Shown here one piece after another: positions 1 through 9,298 of a DNA stretch of 52,129 nucleotides (position 1 is its first letter; the number at the start of each line of letters is the position of its first letter). Location: the NCBI GenBank assembly GCA_938091655.1, contig CALKOA010000045.1, positions 1-52,129 on the forward strand. Direction: 5' to 3'. Made by a program: the position numbers and the translations under genes. The notes under the pieces were generated by a model. The model had not been told where the DNA came from and did no database searches. It saw only the letters and a program-made list of their open reading frames with translations. Origin of the DNA: an uncultured Balneolaceae bacterium (GTDB taxonomy: Bacteria > Bacteroidota > Rhodothermia > Balneolales > Balneolaceae).

Positions 1-90
1 AAGGCAGGAATTGTAAAACCCACACAAAGTGACGAAAGCGAAGAGATGTTAATGTTGGTAATGCCGGTTATGTTAAATAGCTATAGCTAG
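1..90 (+). CDS. C-terminal end of an unidentified protein (partial)
   Basis: An open frame enters from the left edge in frame 1 and stops at TAG 88-90, giving 29 residues that end in MLMLVMPVMLNSYS. The Met/Leu-rich tail is not one I recognise. It ends 35 bases before the SAM hydrolase on the same strand, so the two could be co-transcribed. With so little sequence, a chance open frame cannot be excluded. Confidence 0.4.
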   Translation, partial: KAGIVKPTQSDESEEMLMLVMPVMLNSYS

Positions 91-125
91 AGCTGCCATG
101 AACCCTTGTCGCTCTTAGTACATCT

Positions 126-914
126 ATGAGCAAAATAATTACCCTTACTACTGATTTTGGGCTTCAAGACCACTATGTAAGTGCTATGAAAGCCGTCATG
201 TTAGGAATTTCTCCTGATGTAAGGTTTGTTGATATTTCTCATGAAATACCCCCCCAAGATATTATGGCTGGCGCCTGGGTCATTCGGAATGCCGCCTTTC
301 TCTTCCCCCCTAAAAGTATTCATTTAGTGGTCGTTGACCCTGGGGTTGGAACCGACAGAAACCCTATTGTATTGGAGGTAAACGATCAGGTTTTTGTGGG
401 CCCAGATAACGGCATTTTTTCGCTTTTTTTTGAGGAATTCAACTACAAAGCGTACAAATTAAACAAGCCAAAATACTGGAGAGATGTTCGATCAAGAACC
501 TTTCACGGACGCGATATATTCTCACCCATTGCTGCTCATCTAGCCAAAGGTGTGAGCTTGCAAGAGTTGGGAGATCCCATTAGTGAGTTAGTGAGTTACC
601 ACTGGGCTGTCCCCATAGGGGATAAAGATGGTTTACAGGGATGGGTAATTCACATAGATCGTTTTGGAAACTTAATCACCAACATATCCGAAGAATTGAT
701 CGAACAAACCATTGGCCGCAGAAAAGTTCGAATATACGTAGGCAATACCATGATCGATCACCTGGTTAATACCTTTGAAGATGTGGCCCCAGGTGAGCCG
801 GCCGCTTTTGTTGGGAGCTCCGGGATGATGGAAATAGGGATAAATCGAGGGAACGCCGCTGAAATGTTAAGTGTAGATAAAGGCACACAAATCTCATTGG
901 TCCTCCAAAAGTAA
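126..914 (+). CDS. SAM hydrolase (SAM hydroxide adenosyltransferase, DUF62)
   Basis: Family members hydrolyse S-adenosylmethionine to adenosine and methionine using an activated water; they are related to fluorinase and chlorinase. The 262-residue length is normal. The N-terminal TTDFGLQDHYV is typical, and the family's Asp-Arg-His triad can be placed at D71 (VVDPGVG), R78 and H127 (TFHGRD). The GPDNGIFSL loop and IDRFGNLITNI near residue 185 are also family hallmarks. The C-terminal GINRGNAAEML matches the smaller nucleoside-binding domain. No halide-specific insertion is evident, so the hydrolase role is preferred over halogenation. It probably acts in the cytoplasm, where it may limit SAM levels; that physiological role is inference. 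Confidence 0.92.
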   Translation: MSKIITLTTDFGLQDHYVSAMKAVMLGISPDVRFVDISHEIPPQDIMAGAWVIRNAAFLFPPKSIHLVVVDPGVGTDRNPIVLEVNDQVFVGPDNGIFSLFFEEFNYKAYKLNKPKYWRDVRSRTFHGRDIFSPIAAHLAKGVSLQELGDPISELVSYHWAVPIGDKDGLQGWVIHIDRFGNLITNISEELIEQTIGRRKVRIYVGNTMIDHLVNTFEDVAPGEPAAFVGSSGMMEIGINRGNAAEMLSVDKGTQISLVLQK

Positions 915-1074
915 GCTTTAGCTCGTTAGATTGGTTAAGCGAACGCAGTACCTTAAAGCTTCGTTTAATAGGCATGTGTGTTCGTAACGTTTAGTACCAC
1001 AGCTCGTATACCTATGTGAATGACGGCAATCATGATGCAAATAATCCACTAATTTCAACTATAAGTTAGAAGCT

Positions 1075-1875
1075 ATGTCATTGGAACTTCGTGCCCCACA
1101 CAATGAACGCCTTTCTTTAGAACTACCGGTAGAGGCTGCGCAGCTAGGTACCCCTTTTAATGGGTCTATTTGTGCGGAAGATGGGCGGCTCTTATCTATT
1201 GATCGTAATATTGTGCAACTCGTTGAAAATAAGAGAACGTTTGATACCCTCGCTCAACTATCCAACCATATACCAGTTACTGCACAAGTATATGAGGATT
1301 TATGGAGACGACGCTCTATAGGTTTACTAAGTGGAGAAGATTTTAGTTTAGAAGAGGAAAAAAAACTATTACTAGATTGGACCGAGCCGAAAGGTGGGGA
1401 AAAGATATTAGACGTAGGCTGCTCCACGGCCTTTTATGCAAGAAGCCTACAAGATTACGAGCCTGGTGCACAGACAGTTGCACTAGACCTTTCCTTTCCC
1501 ATGCTCCAAAAAGCTCGTGAAAAAGCGGTGGACGAAGAAGTTGACCTATTTTTATTGCAAGCCGACGCACGTCAACTTCCTTTTTTTGGTGATAGCTTCG
1601 ATTTAGTTGCCATGGGAGGGACCTTAAACGAAGTATCCAATACCGCTCAGGTACTTACTGAAATTCGGAGAGTTCTACGACCGAATGGCCGCTTTTTTAT
1701 TATGTATCTTCTAAAAAGTACCCATTGGTTAGGAAGAGTAGCTCAGGAATCCAGTTCATTGGGGGGCTTACATTTTTGGACCTATGAAGAATCTAAAAAC
1801 CTATTTAGAGGGGCGGGTTTCACCATAGATCGAGTGGAAACGAAAGGTATTGTAGCCTTTGCACTACTGGGTTAA
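1075..1875 (+). CDS. Class I SAM-dependent methyltransferase
   Basis: A 266-residue soluble protein. Residues about 1-100 form an N-terminal part without clear homology. From about 108 a Rossmann-type methyltransferase domain follows: motif I is ILDVGCSTAFYARSL (111-125), the acidic residue after strand 2 is in VALDLS (135-140), and LLQADARQLPFFGDSFDLV (160-178) is the adenine-binding and post-motif region, as in UbiE-like Methyltransf_11 enzymes. RRVLRPNGRFFIMYL is the usual strand-5 stretch. The substrate cannot be read from sequence; quinone or lipid methylation is possible but unproven. It faces argS with 41 bases between the stops and no obvious terminator. Confidence 0.82.
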   Translation: MSLELRAPHNERLSLELPVEAAQLGTPFNGSICAEDGRLLSIDRNIVQLVENKRTFDTLAQLSNHIPVTAQVYEDLWRRRSIGLLSGEDFSLEEEKKLLLDWTEPKGGEKILDVGCSTAFYARSLQDYEPGAQTVALDLSFPMLQKAREKAVDEEVDLFLLQADARQLPFFGDSFDLVAMGGTLNEVSNTAQVLTEIRRVLRPNGRFFIMYLLKSTHWLGRVAQESSSLGGLHFWTYEESKNLFRGAGFTIDRVETKGIVAFALLG

Positions 1876-1916
1876 CGGTACAACAATCTAAGTGCAACTA
1901 TTCCAGAATACTTGCC

Positions 1917-3554
1917 TTACATTTGTTCCGGCGCATGGATACCCAAAATACCTAGTCCATTAGATAAAACCCTAGCGGTTTGTCTCGCCAATAGAACTCG
2001 AGCTTGTGCACACTCTTGTTCTACCCCCATAATTCTGCAGTCATGGTAGAAAGAGGTGAAGTCGGTCGCCACATCATTCAAATAATTAATTAACCGATGG
2101 GGTTCATTTGCGTCAGCGGCTCCTGCAATTGCTTTAGGTAATTTAAAGAGTGTTTTCATAAGGGTTAATTCCGAAGGATGAACCAGTGGTTTTAACTGCT
2201 CAAGAGTAGGGGATTCTGGAGCCGCGCCATATTCTTCTTCCGCTTTACGTAGGATACTGTGAATACGTGCATGTGCATACTGAAGATAAAATACTGGGTT
2301 CTTTTCGCCAGCCTCTTTGGCTTGTCCTATATCAAATTCCAAGTGAGTATTTGAAGATCTCATCAGGAAGAAAAATCGAGTAACATCCGAACCTACCTCA
2401 TCCATTAATTCATCTAAAGTAACAAAATTAGCTTTTCGTGTACTCATTTTAAAAGGTTGGCCGTCTTTTACTAAGGTCACAAACTGATAGACAATAACAC
2501 GTATTCGTTGCTCATCATAACCCAGTGCTTGTAATGCGGATAATACATCTGGGTAAGTTGCAATATGATCGGCACCAAATACGTCCACGCACTCATCGTA
2601 GCCTCTGTCTAATTTATTGGCATGATAGGCAATATCGGGTAGGCGATATGTTGGCTCTCCGGTACTTTTTACCAAAACAGTATCTTTTTCTTTTCCGAAC
2701 TCGGTGGTTTTAAACCAGGTTGCCCCATCCGCTTCGTAGACCAAGCCTTTTTCTTTTAGCGCTGCCAGCACCTTCTCAATGTCTCCATTCTCATATAGAT
2801 CAAATTCATTAAAGAAACTGTCCATATGAATATTCATTCGCTCCAATGTCTGACTAATGTCCGCAAAGATGGCTTCTTGGGCTACTTTTTTGAACGCCTC
2901 CCAATCCTTTTCTTCCCACTCTTTGCCGTATTGGTCAACAATTCCTTGGGCAATATCAATGATATAAGCACCCTCGTATCCTCCCTCTGGTAGCTCAATC
3001 GACTGACCTAATAACTGCTGGTATCGGGCTTGTACACTTTGACCTAATACCCTCATTTGGCGACCCGCATCGTTAAAATAATATTCCCGATCAACAGACG
3101 CCCCTGTCCATTCCAATAAGCGGGCAATCGTATCTCCTAATACCGCATTTCTTCCATGTCCCACAGTCAATGGCCCGGTAGGATTCGCACTCACAAATTC
3201 AATTTGGATCCGTTGCCCTTTTCTAGACGCTGTTTTACCAAAATCTGAGCCTTCTTCTATAATCGCCCTTAATTGTTGATATACATATTCCTTCGCAAAT
3301 CGAAAGTTTATAAAGCCAGGCCCTGCAATTTCGATGGCCTCTAGCACTTGTGGGTCTAGTGGCATAGTATCGAGCAGTTGCTGGGCAATGGCACGAGGGT
3401 TTTGGCGCAGTGGTTTTGCTAAAAGCATGGCAATATTGGTCGATATGTCGCCATGTTCGGCGACTTTAGGAGATTCTAGTTGAATCTCAGGCGGCTCGGA
3501 GATATCAAGTCCGGATAAGGCCTTTTGGAGTAAATCATAGATGTAACTGTTCAT
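1917..3554 (-). CDS. argS: Arginyl-tRNA synthetase
   Basis: Class I aminoacyl-tRNA synthetase that charges tRNA-Arg. The HIGH-like motif lies in NPTGPLTVGHGRN (about residues 124-136), and the KMSKS loop appears as FKMSTRKANF near residue 368. The C-terminal 110 residues (QYAHARIHSILRK onward) are the all-helical DALR anticodon-binding domain. The frame stays open 44 codons upstream to 3686, but I chose the ATG at 3552-3554 (MNSYIYDLLQ): it gives the usual family N-terminus and a length of 545, whereas the longer frame would run into radC and through a strong hairpin at 3590-3620. It follows radC on the same strand, so the leader probably contains that hairpin. Confidence 0.95.
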   Translation of the reverse strand: MNSYIYDLLQKALSGLDISEPPEIQLESPKVAEHGDISTNIAMLLAKPLRQNPRAIAQQLLDTMPLDPQVLEAIEIAGPGFINFRFAKEYVYQQLRAIIEEGSDFGKTASRKGQRIQIEFVSANPTGPLTVGHGRNAVLGDTIARLLEWTGASVDREYYFNDAGRQMRVLGQSVQARYQQLLGQSIELPEGGYEGAYIIDIAQGIVDQYGKEWEEKDWEAFKKVAQEAIFADISQTLERMNIHMDSFFNEFDLYENGDIEKVLAALKEKGLVYEADGATWFKTTEFGKEKDTVLVKSTGEPTYRLPDIAYHANKLDRGYDECVDVFGADHIATYPDVLSALQALGYDEQRIRVIVYQFVTLVKDGQPFKMSTRKANFVTLDELMDEVGSDVTRFFFLMRSSNTHLEFDIGQAKEAGEKNPVFYLQYAHARIHSILRKAEEEYGAAPESPTLEQLKPLVHPSELTLMKTLFKLPKAIAGAADANEPHRLINYLNDVATDFTSFYHDCRIMGVEQECAQARVLLARQTARVLSNGLGILGIHAPEQM

Positions 3555-3589
3555 GTCCCAAAGATACAGTTTTCCCTTGAATGGTGTAA

Positions 3590-3620
3590 GCCCAAAAGGG
3601 GGACAAAATCCCCCTTGGGC
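3590..3620 (-). promoter_or_regulatory. Strong hairpin between radC and argS
   Basis: Bases 3590-3603 pair with 3609-3620. The stem has GC-rich outer (GCCC/GGGC) and inner (GGGGGA/TCCCCC) blocks, two A-T pairs between them, a two-base A bulge and a CAAAA loop. It sits 5 bases past the radC stop and about 35 bases upstream of the chosen argS start. No T-run follows on either strand, so a classical intrinsic terminator is unlikely. An mRNA-end stabiliser or an attenuator-type element in the argS leader are alternatives. Confidence 0.5.
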
Positions 3621-3624
3621 GTCT

Positions 3625-4320
3625 TTATACCAAGCCCTCACTTCGCATAGATACATAGTCATAGCCGGCAATAATGATATGATCATCTAGGGGCACTCCT
3701 AACATGGTACCGGCTTCTTGAATACGCTTTGTTAACTGTATGTCCGCATGAGATGCCCGTGCATTCCCAGAAGGGTGATTGTGTAAGACAATAATGGATT
3801 GGGCGTGGTGCAAAATAGATAGTCTCATAACTTCAGCCGGTTCTACTACGGTGGCACGACTACCGCCCGAACTAATTTGCTTAAAATCGATCATTTGTTT
3901 TTGATTATTCAAGAAGCAAACAATGAACACCTCTTTGGTTAAATGGCGCAGTTTGGGTCCAAAAAACGCAGCTACCGCTTCTGGGCCCGTCATTTGAACG
4001 GGTACGATATCCGAAGGACTTTGCACCCGCCTAGAAAGTTCAAAACAAGCTTCTAAGGTAAGTGCTTTGACCTGGGCAATACCTGGAACTACCCGTAACT
4101 CTTTCCATTCTTTCCGGGACATACCATGCAGGCCTCCTGTCTCTTTTAAAAGTAATCGCGCCGTGTCTAACACATTATACTTTTTGGAACCCGATCGAAT
4201 TAGTATGGCCAATAATTCTGCGTCCGTTAATAAGGAGGCGCCATGCCGTTTTAATTTTTCCCGTGGTTGCTCTTGGGAACTTAATTCTTGCACCCTGAAG
4301 TGGGACTGTTCATCATTCAT
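3625..4320 (-). CDS. radC: RadC family JAB1/MPN-domain protein
   Basis: A 231-residue RadC (UPF0758) protein. The N-terminal third is helical with the RERLLxxGxxxLxDAELLAILI-like start (KLKRHGASLLTDAELLAIL). The C-terminal MPN/JAMM domain has the zinc motif H-x-H-x7-S-x2-D in HNHPSGNARASHAD near residue 178 and ends with the typical HIIIAGYDYVSMRSEGLV stretch (split here at its core). Family members were once linked to DNA repair, but the biochemical role is not established; metal-dependent protease or nuclease activity has been proposed. It lies between the secreted protease and argS on the same strand. An imperfect inverted repeat lies 6 bases upstream of the start. Confidence 0.93.
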   Translation of the reverse strand: MNDEQSHFRVQELSSQEQPREKLKRHGASLLTDAELLAILIRSGSKKYNVLDTARLLLKETGGLHGMSRKEWKELRVVPGIAQVKALTLEACFELSRRVQSPSDIVPVQMTGPEAVAAFFGPKLRHLTKEVFIVCFLNNQKQMIDFKQISSGGSRATVVEPAEVMRLSILHHAQSIIVLHNHPSGNARASHADIQLTKRIQEAGTMLGVPLDDHIIIAGYDYVSMRSEGLV

Positions 4321-4325
4321 AGTTT

Positions 4326-4362
4326 GCTCTGTTTTAACATTAATATTCTGTTAAAAAAGAGC
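4326..4362. promoter_or_regulatory. Inverted repeat just upstream of radC
   Basis: Arms GCTCT-G-TTTTAACA (4326-4339) and TGTTAAAA-A-AGAGC (4349-4362) are complementary at 13 of 14 positions around a 9-base AT loop. The element ends 6 bases before the radC ATG and about 30 bases after the stop of the zinc protease gene. It may be an operator dyad for radC or an RNA hairpin at the end of the protease mRNA; no T-run follows outside the stem. Function unknown. Confidence 0.4.
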
Positions 4363-4395
4363 GCCGAACGAGTGAGTTCTTACCTTATTATTTAA

Positions 4396-6915
4396 TTAAA
4401 AATCAGTACTACAATACCGCATCCAATCCGATCCAATAGGAGAACCAGGGGGCACTCTCAACGCGGGGGAAGCTTCGAAAATAGCGGGATCATCGAGATA
4501 TTGATCTATCATTAGCGCCGCTTGTCTGGCCATTGGCCGCATAAAACCCTCCATCATAGATGCTACCGATTCAAGTTTATCGAGCACAATCGCCTTGGTA
4601 AGTGGACTAGACTGACTTGACGCATGTAATGCAATCATATGGCGAACTACCTCATAATTGACCACTTCCTGAATGGCTCCCTGGTAACTCTGCGACTCCT
4701 CTTTCCCCCAAGTTACCGTCAATAGCGCATCCAAGGTTTCCTCCAAGCTTAGGTTATTGTCTCTGGCTCCGTACTCTACCAGGCGATTGGCTCTCTCCGG
4801 ATGCAACAACAACCCAAGAGTCATATTTGCAGAAGACTGAGCAATACTTAAGGCATCCAGGGATGGACCGGTTCTACCGCTGAATAATTCTCTGGTCGAT
4901 GGGAGCCCGGCCGGCCGCGGCGGTATCATATCGAGCAGTGAAGGGGGTAGAGCCAAGACCTTCGGCTCTAAGGTAGATAATACGGCTTGTAGGGCATTTC
5001 GCTGAGCACTTGCGCGGACAATCCGAGGGCTAGGCTGATTATCTCCTTTAATTTTGTAGGTATATTCCATACCCCCAATTAACTTCACAGTACCTTCAAC
5101 CTGGTATCGGTGGAAAAAATAAATGGGCACCAGAACATCTTCCAAATAAGTTGTAGGACGACCACTGGGTATATTTGCCATTCCAAATTGTGTAAGCGCA
5201 ATGTCTCGCACCTCTAAAATATGAGCCAATTGTTCGATCGGATCTTGTCCATAATCCCATAAATGCGCCGTTGGATGCGCCCCCCCTTGTGGTCGTGCAT
5301 CATTGTCAGAAATATAATCCAATCCCCTAGCATGGACCTGCTCAAGTAGTTCATTCAAGGCCTTTGTTTCATCTACATTGTCGGGGAAATCTTGGTATCC
5401 ATAGGCTATGGTAACTTTATCCCAATCGCCAATGGCGGTATCGTATGCATCATCCAGATTCAATTCTCCATCAATAATATCCACCTTAGGGTGAGGGTAA
5501 TCCATAACGGACGCTCGATCGTTTACACTTGAAGCAAAATTGTGATAGATTCCTAAAGTGTGCCCTACTTCATGCGCAGAGAGTTGTCGAATTCGCGCTA
5601 AGGCCATCTCCATCATGGGTGAGTTTGCTAGGTTTTCCAGCACACCCTCACTTTCAGATTCTTCGCTAAATGGAGCCAATAAGCCGGTGGCAATCATATA
5701 ATCTTGGCGCACTCGTAATGAGCCCAAAAGAACATTCCCCTTGATAATTTCACCGGTTCTCGGATCAACCACAGATCCTCCATAGGACCATCCTCGAGTG
5801 GAGCGATGCACCCAGTTAATCACATTGTATCGAATATCTAGGGGATGAGCATCGTCAGGTAGTACTTTTACCTGAAAAGCATCTTTATATCCAATAGCTT
5901 CAAATGCTTGATTCCACCATCGAGCTCCATCCAATAAGGCTGATCGAACGGGCTCGGGAGTCCCGTTATCTAAATAATAGATAATCGGTTCAACGGCCTC
6001 ACTTACTTCCGCTGTAGGATTTTTTTTCTCTAGCCTGTGACGATTAATAAATCGAACGGCCATATCTTGCTCAATAGGTGAAGCATAATCCATAAAGGTC
6101 GTTGGGTAATAGCCCGCTCTAGGATCATAGACTCTTGGGGTATACTTATTATCTGGAAGCTCAACAAAAGAATGATGTTGCCGCACCGTTATGGCCGACG
6201 GGTCAGGTACCACTGATCGTACTTCGCGACCAGGATTACTCCCTGTAAACGTAAGCATGGTTTCGAATTCTGTATTCTTTGGGAAGTTGAACGTCCCTTC
6301 TGAGTACAGAGCTGAACGGCTCTTATCCAAGCTATAAGAACCTTCCCGCATCCCGCGTAAACGATCGGTAACTCCATGAGCATCTCGCATCAAAAAAGGG
6401 GTTAAATCGATCAAATATGCTCCATTTTCTTCGGCCTCTATAGGAAAACCGTACAGTATCGATGAGGCAAACGCCTCCCGTACCGACTTTTTTTCTAACT
6501 CATTATCAGATTGGGCTATATACCGTAGATTGGGCTGTATAAGAAATAATTTAGGCCCTCTTTTTTCGAAATACACCACTCGTTCACCGCCCTGCTGACT
6601 CCTATCCAAACCAATATCATTGGATCCAACCCCAGCAGCTAAGTAGTTAGCATAAAGAAATTCGTTATTTAACTCGGTTACTTTTAACCAAAGCTTATCT
6701 TCATTCTGATCAAAATAATAGGTGAAAAAGCCCTCTGTGGCCTCTAAATCAGCTACTTTCTCTGAAATATTTTGGGCGTAACTAGCTCCAACAAAAAGGA
6801 TCTGAATCAAGAAAAGAAACAGCAACTTGTGCCCGGCCAAACGATAGAATAATTTACTTTTTCGGGTTGATGGTATCGCCGTAGACTCAACGGTTCTTGA
6901 ATAATTATTCCACAT
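4396..6915 (-). CDS. Exported zinc-dependent metalloprotease (DUF5117/DUF4953 type)
   Basis: An 839-residue protein. A hydrophobic stretch LLFLFLIQILFVGASYA (about 31-47) followed by Q fits a Sec signal peptide with an unusually long, positively charged N-region. The mature part starts with the DUF5118/DUF5117-like region (TEGFFTYYFDQ, LDRSQQGGERVVYFEKRGP). The catalytic motif HEVGHTLGIYH near residue 445 fits the extended metzincin-like HExxHxxGxxH zinc site, and VMDYPHP about 20 residues later resembles the Met-turn. The C-terminal 250 residues are mainly helical, as in DUF4953. Families of this build are frequent in Bacteroidota and are predicted periplasmic or secreted; the substrate is unknown. 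There is no adjacent TonB-dependent transporter. Confidence 0.88.
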   Translation of the reverse strand: MWNNYSRTVESTAIPSTRKSKLFYRLAGHKLLFLFLIQILFVGASYAQNISEKVADLEATEGFFTYYFDQNEDKLWLKVTELNNEFLYANYLAAGVGSNDIGLDRSQQGGERVVYFEKRGPKLFLIQPNLRYIAQSDNELEKKSVREAFASSILYGFPIEAEENGAYLIDLTPFLMRDAHGVTDRLRGMREGSYSLDKSRSALYSEGTFNFPKNTEFETMLTFTGSNPGREVRSVVPDPSAITVRQHHSFVELPDNKYTPRVYDPRAGYYPTTFMDYASPIEQDMAVRFINRHRLEKKNPTAEVSEAVEPIIYYLDNGTPEPVRSALLDGARWWNQAFEAIGYKDAFQVKVLPDDAHPLDIRYNVINWVHRSTRGWSYGGSVVDPRTGEIIKGNVLLGSLRVRQDYMIATGLLAPFSEESESEGVLENLANSPMMEMALARIRQLSAHEVGHTLGIYHNFASSVNDRASVMDYPHPKVDIIDGELNLDDAYDTAIGDWDKVTIAYGYQDFPDNVDETKALNELLEQVHARGLDYISDNDARPQGGAHPTAHLWDYGQDPIEQLAHILEVRDIALTQFGMANIPSGRPTTYLEDVLVPIYFFHRYQVEGTVKLIGGMEYTYKIKGDNQPSPRIVRASAQRNALQAVLSTLEPKVLALPPSLLDMIPPRPAGLPSTRELFSGRTGPSLDALSIAQSSANMTLGLLLHPERANRLVEYGARDNNLSLEETLDALLTVTWGKEESQSYQGAIQEVVNYEVVRHMIALHASSQSSPLTKAIVLDKLESVASMMEGFMRPMARQAALMIDQYLDDPAIFEASPALRVPPGSPIGSDWMRYCSTDF

Positions 6916-6942
6916 ATTAATACGATTTAAATTAGGGTCGGG

Positions 6943-8280
6943 TTACTCTTGAAGGGATTCATTTTTCATCCTATCAAAATAATCATGAGCAGCGCTCATG
7001 ACTTTTGGAGACAACAGAATGGCCGCTGTCATTGTAGGAATGGCCATTAATGCAAACATTCCATCGGTAAAATTCAAGACGGCTTCAATGGTGGCTACCG
7101 AACCAAAAATAATGGCCGCCGCATAGAAATAGTTAAAGTACTTCTGCCGCTCCGCTCCAGCCAAAAAGCCTAAACACTTTGTGCTGTAATACGAATAGGT
7201 GAACAAAGAGCTAAAGGCAAATATGAGTACACAAACCATGAGCACATACACCCCTATGGGACCCATCGCCTCCTGAAATGCCGAGGCCGTCAAGCTAATC
7301 CCATTAACATCACCAGAGGTCCAAACTCCCGTCACTAAAATGGCCAAAGCAGTCATGGTACAGACCACTAATGTATCAATAAACGGTCCCATCATAGCCA
7401 CCAAGCCCTCACGCACTGGCTCTTTAGTTTTGGCTGCACCATGAGCCAATGTCGCGGTTCCTATTCCTGCTTCGTTTGAAAATGCAGCTCTTCGAACCCC
7501 TGTTATAATCAAGGCCCCAACGGCTCCACCCATTACCGAATTTGCGGTAAAAGCGTCCGTAACAATTAAGAGCAGATACTCTCCAAGCACATCCACATGT
7601 ACTAGTAAAATATAGGCTACACTTCCTACGTAAAGCACCACCATAGCCGGCACCATTTTTGACGCAACCTTCCCGATTCGCTTTATGCCCCCAAAAATGA
7701 CCAACGATACCACCGCTAAAATGACTAAGCCACTTATTAAATCAGTATTAAAGTGGTTATTGGGGTCGGAAATTCCATTCGGAATAAGTAAAAAATCACG
7801 TACAATTTGAGTCACTTGATTGGCTTGAAAGATGGGTAACGGGCCAAACAACCCAGCCACTGCAAAAAGTCCCGCCAACGGTTTCCATTTTTTACCCAAT
7901 CCCTCGGTAATAATGTACATAGTCCCCCCTTGCAAATGTCCCTCGGAATCATGTCCTCGATACATAACAGAAAGTGTACAGGTAAAGAACTTCGTCGCCA
8001 TACCAACTATGGCACTAATCCACATCCAAAAAACAGCGCCAGGGCCCCCGACGGCAATCGCTACCGCCACCCCACTTATGTTCCCCATTCCTACCGTTGC
8101 CGCTAGTGCACTTGCCAAGGCTTCAAAGTGACTAATATCTCCTGGGTCGTCTGGGTTATCGTATTTTCCCCGCAATACTTCAATAGCATGCCAGAAATAT
8201 CGGTAGGGGATAAATCGAGAGTAAATTAGAAAGTACAGACCACCACCTACTAATAGTACGACTAATGGAGTCCCCCACAT
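6943..8280 (-). CDS. Sodium:alanine/amino-acid symporter, AGCS family
   Basis: A polytopic inner-membrane protein (445 residues from the first ATG, about 10-11 helices). FSNEAGIGTATLAHGAAKT (about 265-283) is the AGCS signature, and ALASALAATVGMGNISGVAVAI near residue 60 is the family's substrate/sodium-site helix. Family members import alanine or glycine with sodium. The first ATG falls inside the first transmembrane segment. The frame is open for 18 further codons upstream (to TAA at 8335-8337) and encodes a sequence resembling the usual AGCS N-terminus, but contains no ATG, GTG or TTG. The true start may be a rare codon such as ATT or CTG. It lies downstream of the MarC gene on the same strand. 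Confidence 0.92.
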   Translation of the reverse strand: MWGTPLVVLLVGGGLYFLIYSRFIPYRYFWHAIEVLRGKYDNPDDPGDISHFEALASALAATVGMGNISGVAVAIAVGGPGAVFWMWISAIVGMATKFFTCTLSVMYRGHDSEGHLQGGTMYIITEGLGKKWKPLAGLFAVAGLFGPLPIFQANQVTQIVRDFLLIPNGISDPNNHFNTDLISGLVILAVVSLVIFGGIKRIGKVASKMVPAMVVLYVGSVAYILLVHVDVLGEYLLLIVTDAFTANSVMGGAVGALIITGVRRAAFSNEAGIGTATLAHGAAKTKEPVREGLVAMMGPFIDTLVVCTMTALAILVTGVWTSGDVNGISLTASAFQEAMGPIGVYVLMVCVLIFAFSSLFTYSYYSTKCLGFLAGAERQKYFNYFYAAAIIFGSVATIEAVLNFTDGMFALMAIPTMTAAILLSPKVMSAAHDYFDRMKNESLQE

Positions 8281-8427
8281 GAATGACGAAAAACCGGCTA
8301 AAATACGATCTATTGTTTCCAGAACTGCGTTAATTTAGTTACTAATAAAGGTCTTAAACTCGTTCTAAAAGAGGGAAATCACAAATAAAAAAGGCGATTA
8401 ATTACAGAATCTTGAAGCGGTTAACAA

Positions 8428-9057
8428 TTACACCCAATCAAAAAAGCGCCCCAGGCCATTTATAACAAACTGTACTCCTATGGATAGGGCAATAAAGCCC
8501 ATCATCCGGGTAATCACTGTCATACCGGACTTTCCAATAAATTTGTTCAACCATGGCGCCACCCTAAGTATGACAAAAGCTGACAGGGCCGTCAAGAAAA
8601 CTGCAACTCCATTTACCATATAATCGGTCAAGCTAGCTGCTTGAGATCCAAATCCAATAACCACGGCAATGCTACCTGGGCCTGAGAGCAACGGCATTGC
8701 TAACGGACTAAAAGAAACATCTTCTTTTTCCATAGCGGCCACTTGATCTTCTTTTGATAGCTTTCTTCCCCCTGTTTCAGGGTTCATCATGGAAAAACCG
8801 GCTTTCATAATTACCAGGCCTCCCGCTATTCGAATTCCCGACATACTAATTCCAAAAAATTGCAGTATATATGTACCGGCAAATAAAAAGGTAATTAGCA
8901 CAAAAAACATATAAACGGTGGCTTTTCGGGCCGTCAGTTTGCGTTCAGCTTCGGTGTCTTCCTTAGTTAAAGCCATAAAAACCGGCATTGCGGTAATGGG
9001 ATTAACCACCGAAAATAACGAGGTAAAACTAGCAAATAAAAGGGCTCCAATACCCAT
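8428..9057 (-). CDS. MarC family (UPF0056) inner-membrane protein
   Basis: A 209-residue hydrophobic protein with about six transmembrane segments. SLFSVVNPITAMPVFMALT at residues 13-31 is the characteristic MarC N-terminal helix, and PLAMPLLSGPGSIAVVIGF in the middle is the second conserved membrane motif. A charged loop (about 95-110, GGRKLSKEDQVAAMEKED) separates the two halves. Despite the name, MarC is not a proven multiple-antibiotic-resistance factor; a small-molecule or amino-acid transport role has been suggested for relatives. It lies 5' of the AGCS gene with a gap of about 150 bases and diverges from the GAF-domain gene across 184-240 bases. Confidence 0.9.
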   Translation of the reverse strand: MGIGALLFASFTSLFSVVNPITAMPVFMALTKEDTEAERKLTARKATVYMFFVLITFLFAGTYILQFFGISMSGIRIAGGLVIMKAGFSMMNPETGGRKLSKEDQVAAMEKEDVSFSPLAMPLLSGPGSIAVVIGFGSQAASLTDYMVNGVAVFLTALSAFVILRVAPWLNKFIGKSGMTVITRMMGFIALSIGVQFVINGLGRFFDWV

Positions 9058-9298
9058 AATCGGTAGGAAATTTAAGGTTTGACACCCTTATAGGACACTC
9101 TGAGGGTAGCTTTTATGATTATTAATTTACAGACGTGCTGAATAAATTAAAGATACGGACTCTACATCGAATTTCATCCATACAGAGTTAATTTTCCTAA
9201 AATAATGCACGCTATTTTTAAGCTTCGTATTTTTTACATAATTGTTGAATACTCAACACCTTTACTCAACAAGCGCAGCTAGCACAAACTATATAAGT

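Noticed and set aside
3555-3686. Longer ArgS N-terminus
   Set aside because: It would run through the hairpin and into radC; homologues start at MNSYIYDLL-like sequence.
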